Assembly (NCBI GenBank): GCA_003231075.1
Contig: QIIF01000098.1
Location: forward strand, 1-8,356
Source of the DNA: Candidatus Falkowiibacteriota bacterium
GTDB taxonomy: Bacteria > Patescibacteriota > Patescibacteriia > Patescibacteriales > SZUA-104
Length of the DNA: 8,356 nt
Direction of reading: 5' to 3'
The notes under the pieces: generated by a model
Databases searched by the model: none
Told to the model about the DNA's origin: nothing
The model's input: only the letters and a program-made list of their open reading frames with translations
Made by a program: the position numbers and the translations under genes
Shown: one piece after another, positions 1 through 7,100 of the stretch
How positions within the stretch are numbered: the stretch's first letter is position 1
Layout of the letters: each line of letters begins with the position of its first letter

Positions 1-82
1 TAAAGAACATTATCAGAATCTCTGAAGTATTTTGCGTATCATATCGCACCGTAATATTAGCATAAATACAAAAGATGTCAAC

Positions 83-130
83 AAAAAAACAAGAAGACAA
101 AATTTATCTTCTTGTTTTTTATTTTTTGTT
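83..130 (+). terminator. Rho-independent terminator, probably bidirectional
   Basis: CAAGAAGA (90-97) pairs perfectly with TCTTCTTG (107-114) around a 9-base loop. The stem is extended by seven A residues on the left facing a T-run on the right. A long T-rich tract follows on the plus strand, and the A-run on the left gives a T-tract on the minus strand as well. It could end a plus-strand gene lying to the left of the window, since the first three bases are TAA. It could equally stop transcription entering from the right. The coding frame of any left-hand gene cannot be seen. Confidence 0.75.
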
Positions 131-242
131 TAATTTTTTCTAACCCCCCCAGCCCGTTAAACACGAACTTAACTAATGCGTAGGAGATATGGGCGCGGAT
201 AAACGCCTGTTTTTTGGTAATTAGTCAATACATTTTTTGATT
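131..242. other. AT-rich spacer with a weak hairpin, no gene seen
   Basis: I see no reading frame with a ribosome binding site here. There is a run of seven C (144-150). A short hairpin GGGCG (191-195) / CGCCT (204-208) is followed by T-rich sequence at 210-215 and looks like a weak terminator. The piece around 170-208 faintly recalls the 3' part of tmRNA but lacks a T-loop and an acceptor stem. Confidence 0.4.
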
Positions 243-271
243 TTGTTTTTTTTATTTGGATATGGTATAAT
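243..271 (+). promoter_or_regulatory. Sigma70-type promoter P1 with extended -10
   Basis: A -35 box TTGTTT (243-248), a 17-base spacer and a perfect -10 box TATAAT (266-271) are present. A TG dinucleotide one base upstream of the -10 (263-264) makes it an extended -10 element. Transcription would start near 278 and run rightwards. No recognisable gene lies downstream before the convergent lipoprotein gene, so the product may be a non-coding RNA. Confidence 0.65.
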
Positions 272-331
272 AATGGCAGATGTTGGTTGGCGGAAGCTGT
301 GGATTGCCGCGGCGCGCATTGATTGTGAAAG

Positions 332-360
332 TTGTTTAAAAATGTTATTATTGTTATAAT
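332..360 (+). promoter_or_regulatory. Sigma70-type promoter P2, same layout as P1
   Basis: TTGTTT (332-337), a 17-base spacer and TATAAT (355-360), again with TG one base upstream of the -10 (352-353). The -35 sequence, spacer length and extended -10 all match the promoter 89 bases upstream, although the spacer sequences differ. Transcription would start near 367, just before an AAAGGAG ribosome-binding-like site at 372-378. Confidence 0.65.
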
Positions 361-371
361 GAAATTAGAGT

Positions 372-404
372 AAAGGAGTTTTATTATTGAAAGTGTTTGA
401 ATAA
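372..404 (+). promoter_or_regulatory. Shine-Dalgarno-like site with a five-codon mini-ORF
   Basis: AAAGGAG (372-378) sits 8 bases before a TTG (387-389) that opens a reading frame of five codons (M K V F E) ending in TAA at 402-404. The spacing is right for translation and the site lies just after promoter P2. A second tiny frame starts at an ATG at 410 and ends at 454 (14 residues, MRIKSLCRSFYARS), inside the following stem-loop. Either could be a leader peptide or chance. No family can be recognised in peptides this short. Confidence 0.25.
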
Positions 405-467
405 CGATAATGCGAATTAAATCTTTGTGCCGTTCTTTTTATGCGCGGAGCTAAATTCGCGTTATCG
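405..467 (+). ncRNA. Long stem-loop, candidate structured RNA
   Basis: The left arm 405-418 (CGATAATGCGAATT) pairs with the right arm 454-467 (AATTCGCGTTATCG) over 14 pairs. The only imperfection is one T-G pair, which is allowed as U-G in RNA, around a 35-base loop. It lies 40-100 bases downstream of promoter P2 and has no T-tract, so it is not a simple terminator. It could be part of a small RNA, a regulatory leader, or a DNA inverted repeat bound by a protein. No known RNA family is recognised. Confidence 0.4.
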
Positions 468-476
468 GATGAATCT

Positions 477-505
477 GGCAGAATTATTTGTGGAGAGATT
501 CTGCC
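477..505. repeat. Short inverted repeat / hairpin
   Basis: GGCAGAAT (477-484) is the reverse complement of ATTCTGCC (498-505), with a 13-base spacer and possible wobble pairs at both ends. It directly follows the longer stem-loop and could be a second helix of the same transcript. An A-rich stretch, not a T-run, follows on the plus strand. Confidence 0.4.
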
Positions 506-519
506 GCAGCGAAAAAGTA

Positions 520-561
520 TAAAAAAAGAAAATGGCCTCACAGAGAGAATACTGTGAGGCC
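520..561 (-). terminator. Rho-independent terminator of the lipoprotein gene
   Basis: GGCCTCACAG (534-543) and CTGTGAGGCC (552-561) form a perfect 10-bp stem with an 8-base loop. Read on the minus strand, the hairpin is followed at once by a T-rich tail (ATTTTCTTTTTTT). It lies 16 bases beyond the stop codon of the minus-strand gene ending at 578, as expected for an intrinsic terminator. On the plus strand no T-run directly follows, so it is probably one-directional. Confidence 0.9.
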
Positions 562-577
562 GAGGTTATCATTTTTG

Positions 578-1006
578 TTAAGGAGATATGCCTGCGGTGG
601 AGGCCAAGTCTTCATGAAAGCTTTTAAATATTTTTATTGCTCCCTCCCGCAACTTCCCTCTTTTTTTGTATTCCTCAACGCTTTTTGTTGAGGCAAAATA
701 GTGTTCCTGATACACACCATCCACTATGGCTAGCATAATAGTGGTGTCATTGGTTCCCGTATCATAATATAATACTGATTTACTGCCATCAATATTGATG
801 ACAAAATCCGGTTGACCGCATTTAGCGATCACTTCATTTATCGGTGTTCCTTGGGTGGGTATTTGAAAACTTTTAGCGACATTGCTATCACCAGCTGTCG
901 CGTTTAATAATATGTTGGCCCCACCTATGACCAGCTGGGTAGCGGGTCCGCACCCGCCAATAAGAAGTGTAATTCCAAAAATGATTGATAAAATCATCTT
1001 CTTCAT
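578..1006 (-). CDS. Lipoprotein with SmpA/OmlA/BamE-like motif
   Basis: This is a 142-residue exported lipoprotein. The N-terminus has two lysines, a hydrophobic stretch (about 4-17) and a lipobox ending LIGGC with Cys19 as the predicted lipidated residue, so the mature protein should be membrane-anchored on the outer face. Residues 53-67 (G-T-P-I-N-E-V-I-A-K-C-G-Q-P-D) match the G-x(4)-V-x(3)-G-x-P motif of the small SmpA/OmlA/BamE fold, and beta-strand-like segments follow to about residue 105. The C-terminal 35 residues are charged and probably helical. The start is firm: AAGGAGG precedes the ATG at good spacing. It is a single-gene unit with its own promoter and terminator, divergent from the giant gene. 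The fold call rests on a short motif. A role in outer-membrane assembly is not implied and would be odd in Patescibacteria, which are thought to lack an outer membrane. Confidence 0.85.
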   Translation of the reverse strand: MKKMILSIIFGITLLIGGCGPATQLVIGGANILLNATAGDSNVAKSFQIPTQGTPINEVIAKCGQPDFVINIDGSKSVLYYDTGTNDTTIMLAIVDGVYQEHYFASTKSVEEYKKRGKLREGAIKIFKSFHEDLASTAGISP

Positions 1007-1010
1007 ACTC

Positions 1011-1020
1011 TTACCTCCTT
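1011..1020 (-). promoter_or_regulatory. Strong Shine-Dalgarno site of the lipoprotein gene
   Basis: Read on the minus strand this is AAGGAGGTAA, followed by AGAGT and then ATG. It fixes the start at 1006 and shows that the organism uses canonical Shine-Dalgarno initiation. This contrasts with the divergent giant gene, which has no such site. Confidence 0.85.
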
Positions 1021-1033
1021 TTACTTTATTTGA

Positions 1034-1062
1034 TTTTAAGAACTTTATAAGCTAACTATACA
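1034..1062 (+). promoter_or_regulatory. Weak candidate promoter of the giant gene, possibly leaderless
   Basis: TATACA (1057-1062) is a plausible -10 box, and a poor -35 (TTTTAA, 1034-1039) lies 17 bases upstream. A start of transcription about seven bases after the -10 would fall on the ATG at 1069, giving a leaderless mRNA. That would fit the lack of a Shine-Dalgarno sequence. The box overlaps the -10 region of the opposite promoter. Confidence 0.3.
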
Positions 1063-1083
1063 CTAATTATGAAAACTTGTCAA
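1055..1083 (-). promoter_or_regulatory. Near-consensus promoter of the lipoprotein gene
   Basis: On the minus strand a perfect -35 TTGACA (1083-1078) is separated by 17 bases from a -10 TATAGT (1060-1055). Transcription should begin near 1048, giving a leader of about 40 bases that contains the Shine-Dalgarno site. The -35 box lies within codons 4-5 of the divergent giant gene and the spacer covers that gene's start codon. Confidence 0.8.
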
Positions 1084-1188
1084 GAGCAACAACAACATAA
1101 TCATAATAAGCTGTCTATAATATTTTTAACGGCTATGATTTTTATTGTTACTATTATGTCTTTATCTATCCCGAATATAGTAAACGCT
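1069..1188 (+). other. Signal peptide of the giant protein
   Basis: Residues 1-40 have a polar start with His and Lys14, a hydrophobic core from Leu15 to Ile34, a helix-breaking Pro35 and a cleavage-like V-N-A | Q-S at 40/41. This is a classical Sec signal peptide with no lipobox, so the protein is exported through Sec and cleaved, not lipid-anchored. Confidence 0.8.
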
Positions 1189-4100
1189 CAATCAACGCCT
1201 AAGGGAAATTGTGATGATTTTGCTGGTCCGGTGCAGCCTGGCTTTGTATTGGTGTATAGTCCGGCTGGTTGCAAGACTGTTAGACAAGGATTTGTAAAAG
1301 GTCTTATGAATGATATTAAGAATTTTGCTAAAAAAGTTGCTAGTGTGAAGGCAAAAGATGCGTTGAAAAGCGCCGCGGCTATTGCTTATAAAACAGCGTT
1401 AGGTAATTTTTTAAATAATTTAGCCTATGATACGGCAACTTATTGGGCTACGAATGATAAAGGGCAAAATCCTATGTTTGAAACTGATAGTATTGGTGAT
1501 TATATATCCAAGGCGGGTGATAGCGCGGCCGGAACTTTTTTGGAAACTTTAGGAAAAAACGGTTATATGGATTTTAATCTTTGCGAACCGAGTTTAGCCG
1601 TAAAATTAAAAATTAATTTAGGATTGTTAAAATATGAACGGCCGAAAAAACCAGATTGTACCGCCTCTAAAATGCTAAAAAATTGGAAGAAAGAGGGAAA
1701 AAGAATAGGGCAAGATCTGACAGATGTGCAAAAAGGTGATTTTTTAAATAAGTTTCAAGACATATTTAATCCGTGGTCTAATGACTTGGGCATTGCCTTG
1801 AGTTTGCAGACAGGAATTGCTGAAACTAAAAGTAAAGAACAAAAATCTAGTGGAATGGATTATACGGTAAGACAGGGAGTCAAGGCCGTTAAAACTAAAA
1901 TAAGAGATAAAATTACAACTCCGGCGACTCTTGTAGATGCTCAAGGTAAAAAAGTAATTAATCAAGACAGTGGAAATTATTTTGTTTATACCGGAAATGC
2001 CATAGCTGATGCCGTGGGTGTTTTTACAGAGACACTCGCCGGTAAGGTACTGGAAAAATGGCTTAAAAAAGGTTTAGTAAGTAATTTTCCGGATAATAGT
2101 TTTGATTGGAGTAATTTGGAAAATAGTAGTAGCGGCGGTAAAAGCGGAATTGCCGGCGCTAAAAAAAGGTTTAAAAGTTTTACTGAGCCTAATTTTAGCG
2201 TTAGGGGGGATTATAATATTTTGGCGGAGCTGACTACTTGTCCGGATCCGACTAAGGCGGGGCCTACTAATTGCGTGATTACTGATAATTTTCGGCAGGC
2301 CGTTATTAGCAAGATGACTGTGGGTGAGGCGATGAAACAAGGGTATTTGAACGCCGGCGGAGTATTCGGGTTTACGGCGGAGGGATTGGAGCCGCCGTAT
2401 AACGAGGGTTATCCTTATCGGGCGATGATAATTTTAAGGAAGTTTAGGATTTTGCCGGTGGGCTGGGAGATAGCCGCCCAATACATTAAAGAAAATCCGA
2501 ATAAAACCAATGGAACTAAAAATCTTGGAGATTTAGTGGCTTGTTTTGACAAAAATGACGAATACGGCGGATATTACAGTTTATGGTGCGACGGATTGGT
2601 TGATCCCACCTGGGTTTTGAAAGCGCCGTTGAATTACTGCGCCCGCGAAGGTCCCGGTCCGGAAATAATTTCCAAGCAAATTGTCGGTTCAGGTAATGAC
2701 AGCCAGCTGGCTATCGCGCGTAATGATAAATATTGCGGAGACGAGCAATCTTGCATCAAGGAGAATGATGACGGATCGTGCCAGTTTTACGGTTATTGCT
2801 CCGGCGAAAAAAGAGAATGGCGGTTTAACGGCAATTCTTGCGAGCCGAAGTATAATTCTTGCGAAACATTCAGCTCCCGCGACGGCAAAACTGCGTCTTA
2901 TTTGGAAAATACCTTGGATTACGGCGATTGTTCGGTTGATAATGCCGGCTGCCAATGGTATTGCTCGGATTATGATTATAATAGCGGTAAATGGAAATGC
3001 TCCGAATCATCCGGCGATAAATTATATCTTGACAAAGATTCCGAGAAATGCGACGCGCAAGACGAGGGGTGCGGTGAATTTATCAGAACTAAGGCGGGGC
3101 TTGGAGCTAATTTGATTACCGGTTCAAGTTTTGAAGTTGACAGTGATGGGGATGGCATCGGGGATGGTTGGACATATTATCATACCGACCCAACATGGTC
3201 ATTGTCTGATGACGCCGCCGCGGGCGCCAAATCTCAAAGAATTGTCAGCGGCGCGGTTGAAGGGGGCGGTACCTTCGGTGGCATAAAAAAACAAATAGAA
3301 ACGCATGAATTTTTAGCGGGTGAACCGTATACTGTGAGTTTTTACGCCAAAAAGGGATTAGGATCAGGTGATTTTTCAATTAATTTTTCTAATCAAACAG
3401 GGAACGGAGACGACAATTGTTTATCTTTTTCTGTTGAGCTAACAAATGAATGGAAAAGGTATTCAAATACTTGCGTATTGGACACGGTAAAACCGGAAAT
3501 TTATTTCTGGAGTTCTTTGCCGAATAAAGAATTTTTTATAGACGCCGTTAAATTGGAACGGGGCGAAGGAACGGCTTATAGCGGTTATCGCGAGCAAGGG
3601 CTGGCTTATGAAAAATTAATACCTGATTATTTGGAAAATGCTTGTTATGTGGAGGCGGGATCGGATTATCGGATCGCCGCCGACGCGCCGAAGGAATGCG
3701 GTAATTTCGCGCGCAAATGCAACCAAAATGAAGTCGGATGCGAGCAATATACTTCTGATACCAGCGGCATAAGCGTGCCGGCGAAGGCGCTTGCCGAAGA
3801 TTATTGTCCGGCGGAATGCGTCGGATATGATACTTATATTCAAAAAGCAACCGCTTTTGATTCGCTTAGAGACGCCTATTTTATACCGGCGAAAGCCAAA
3901 ACTTGCGGTTCGGTTTCCGCCGGATGCGATGAATTCACCAATTTAGACGCAATTAAAGAAGGCGGAGAAGGGCGGGAATATTATACTAATTTAAAACAAT
4001 GCATTAAGCCGGATGACGCGGAAGCCAATTGTTCCGGATTTTATTCTTGGGAAGGGTCGGAAGAATCCGGGTATCAGCTAAAAGCTTTCCAATTGCAGGC

Positions 4101-7100
4101 ATTGTCCGGCGTGGATGAGCCGGCAGTGACAGAAGACGATTCAACGGAATGCACGGAGGCGATTTATAATTTGGCTCCGTCCGATCCGGCTTATAATCCC
4201 GATTGCCGGCAATTTTATAACAGCAGCGGAGAAATATCTTATCATTTAATAAGCCGTTCCATTACTTGTTCGGATAATTGCCATCCATACCGCCGAACGG
4301 AAAAAAATATTGATCCGGAAATTACCAATCAAGCGGATTGCGGCGCCGGAAATTTATGCGGCAGCGCGTCCGCTGACGGCGACAGCCAATGCTGGGACGG
4401 CGATTATTCGGTTTGTTATTCTTGCAAAGCGGGCGGATCGTGGGACACGGATCAGTCCGCGTGCGTTTATGACGCTATTCCCGGAGAAGGAAAAACTTGT
4501 TCGCAATCGTCAGTCGGATGCCGAGAATACGCGGGCAATACCGGAAATAATACTGTTGATATTTTAAATAATGATTTTGAAGGCAGTACTCAGGGCTGGG
4601 AAGGGATCGGCGGCGCTGCCGCGGAAATAAGCAATGAGGCGCTGGCGGTGGGCGGCAATTCTCTGTATGTAAGCGGCGGAAATCATTCCGCCAGCACGAC
4701 ATTGGAAAATTTAATTAATGAGAACACCGCTTACGCTATCAGTTTTATCGCCAAAGCCGCTTCGGTAAATACCGCTCTAACCGTTAGGATTGACAATGGC
4801 GTTGATAACACCGCGTTCGCGGAGCAGGCGGATTTGATTGCCGGCGATTGGGGAATTTATAAATTAAATTTAACTCAAATAGATTACCAAGCAGGCGGCA
4901 ACGAAAGCTTGGTTATAGAGGGCGATGGAGATTTCTATATTGATAATATTAAATTGACAGCGATTAACGATAATTATTATTTAATAAAGAATTCGTGGGA
5001 TATTCCTGATTCTTGCTTTAAGGATATTTACGGCAAACCGGCGGGCGCGCTTTACAATTTAGGATGCGATAAATATGAAGATCGGAACGGCAATGTTCAT
5101 AATTTGCGCGGATTCAGCGGATTATGCCAAGAATCGGCGGTAGGGTGCGAATTGATGATTAATACGCAAAATTACAGCGATTATAACGGCGCGACATTTA
5201 ATTCCGGCGATGCCAGCGAAACGGTTGTGCCGGCTGATAATTATATTTACGCGGTCTATGACCAAAGCAAGGAATGCGGCGCGGACAGCAAGGGGTGCAG
5301 CCGGCTCGGAGCTTCTTATGAATATGAAAATAACACTTTATTCAGCGATGTATATTTAAAAAATAATCCGGATAAATATAATAGCGCTTTATGCCAGTCG
5401 TCTGAAGTCGGATGCGATGAATGGACGGCTGAAGCGGGGACATCTTATTTTAAAGATCCGGGCGGACAAACTTGCGAATGGCGGCAAGCGGCCGGAAAAA
5501 TTACCGATAGCTGGGGCTGGTATAAGAGCAGGGTTAAAAAATGCGATGAAGACGGCAGCGGTGATATTAATGCCGATACGGAAACGGCTGTTTGTTTGAC
5601 CGGCAAGGATTGCGCCGGCGGCGTGAGTTGCGTCACGGATGAAAATAATTATGAATGTCCGACGGATTCGTTAAAAACATTCGGTTCCGGCGGCGCGCGG
5701 ATTGAACAGCCAACCGCGGACATAGGCGAGTATTGGGCGGGGCTTTGTCCGGCTGAAAATTCCGGATGCTCGGAATACATTGATCCGATTTCCAAATTTT
5801 CAATGAATGTTTTATTTAACGCCGATTTTTCCCAAGACACCGACGGCGATAAGGTGGCTGATGGATGGAGCGCCGCCGCGAACGGCGGACAGAATGTCGT
5901 TCTGGATGCAAATACGCTTTATATTTTCTCGGTTTTCGGAGAAAATACGGCTGTGATTAAGATTGTTGACGGCGCCGGAAACGCCGTTTCCCAGCTGTAT
6001 GAATTTGACGCGGAAACTAACGGCTTGTCAGATCTGACGGATTCGTTGTCCGTGGCTTCCACGGACGGGAAAATGACAAGTGTAATGTTTTATACCGCCG
6101 ATAATATTCAAAATTACAGCGCGGTCGTTTCCGTGGATAATGCCAAAGACAGCGGTTCGGATAATAACAGTAAAATAGGGTTGAAAAAAGCGGTTGTTGA
6201 TTATCAAATTAAAAGCGGTTTGGATAAAGAATCCTGCAACGGTGTTGTTAATTTTGAAGGCGGATGCGTTTTATTTAATGAAAGATCGCAGAATGGAAAC
6301 AATAAAGCCGGCTTAATTTGGAACGCCGATTTGACCTATAACGACGGCTCCGGCGCCGCGCCGTCCGCTGGCGCGTCCCCGGACAAAAATAACGCCAATT
6401 CGCTTTTGAAAGTCAGCCCGGACAGAGTATGCGACAAATGGCTTGATTGCCGCAGTATTGTCGCTGCCAAGAATAGCGCCGGCGAGGAAAAGAATGTTTG
6501 TTTTGATATCGGTTTATGCGATCGGCTGGACAATAACGGCAATTGTGATAATTTTGTTTTGGAAGATCAAAAAGCGCAAGAAGCGTATCTGCCCGGCGAT
6601 TTTTCCCGATATGCCAACGCCACCGGATATAACAAGATCGGGCTGATGGGAGCGGCGGATAATAATATGAAAGGCGATTATCCCTTGGGAGAAATGGAAC
6701 AAAAAGGAGAGGTGGTTAATTTGCCGAACGGAAATTTTGAATCCGCGAACTCGGACGGATACCCGATCGGCTGGAATTGGGACGGCGGTAAATGGGACGC
6801 GAGCAAGTTTAGCGTTATTGATAATCCGGTGGCGGCGCAGGCTGAAGGAATTGCTTACGCGCCGGAAGGCAGAGGCTTTCTGAAAGCCGGAGCGAAGATT
6901 AAGCTCATATCCGAATATGTAGACACGGTAAACAGCAAGGATTATGTTCTAACCGCCTATATTAATACAATAAATATGTCTTCCGGATCAGTAAAAATTA
7001 AAGTTGAACAATTTAATTTTAATGATAATTCAATTCAGGCAGATGATATTATAACCAAACAGAGCGGAAACGGATGGGGAATTGAGCTGGGCTCTTTTAA

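Larger units (their letters stand above)
2839..5769 (+). repeat. C-x5-G-C repeats in the giant protein
   Basis: Nine copies of C-x5-G-C are seen at cysteine pairs 621/628, 661/668, 884/891, 946/953, 1144/1151, 1353/1360, 1403/1410, 1442/1449 and 1560/1567. Most are followed by x-[EQ]-[FYW], for example LCQSSEVGCDEW and TCSQSSVGCREY. A variant with Ser in place of Gly is at 591/598, and a longer relative (C-x9-C) at 1723/1733. The even spacing within each motif suggests one small disulfide-bonded unit used many times. The copies are diverged in DNA, so they are old. Confidence 0.85.

Noticed and set aside
1..82. Possible end of an upstream plus-strand gene (TAA at 1-3)
   Set aside because: Only the first three bases would belong to it, so no coding evidence is available in the window.
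165..215. Faint resemblance to the 3' part of tmRNA (ACTAATGCGTAG followed by GGGCGCGG ... CGCC)
   Set aside because: No TTCRA T-loop, no acceptor stem or CCA end, and no matching 5' part with a tag reading frame. Similarity is short and from memory.
534..561. The perfect hairpin as a plus-strand terminator for the twin promoters
   Set aside because: On the plus strand the stem is followed by GAGGTTATC before any T-run, too far for an intrinsic terminator. It works only on the minus strand.
488..691. 67-codon plus-strand frame starting at TTG
   Set aside because: It has no ribosome binding site, crosses the terminator hairpin and runs antisense to the lipoprotein gene. Its composition is not protein-like.
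1135..1137. Internal ATG as alternative start of the giant gene
   Set aside because: It would remove the basic N-terminal part and half of the hydrophobic core of the signal peptide and has no ribosome binding site.
2681..3115. 144-codon plus-strand frame and similar 60-100-codon frames on both strands across 1744-7492
   Set aside because: All lie inside the giant gene in other frames, lack ribosome binding sites and show low-complexity Ile/Ala/Arg-rich translations expected of shadow frames.
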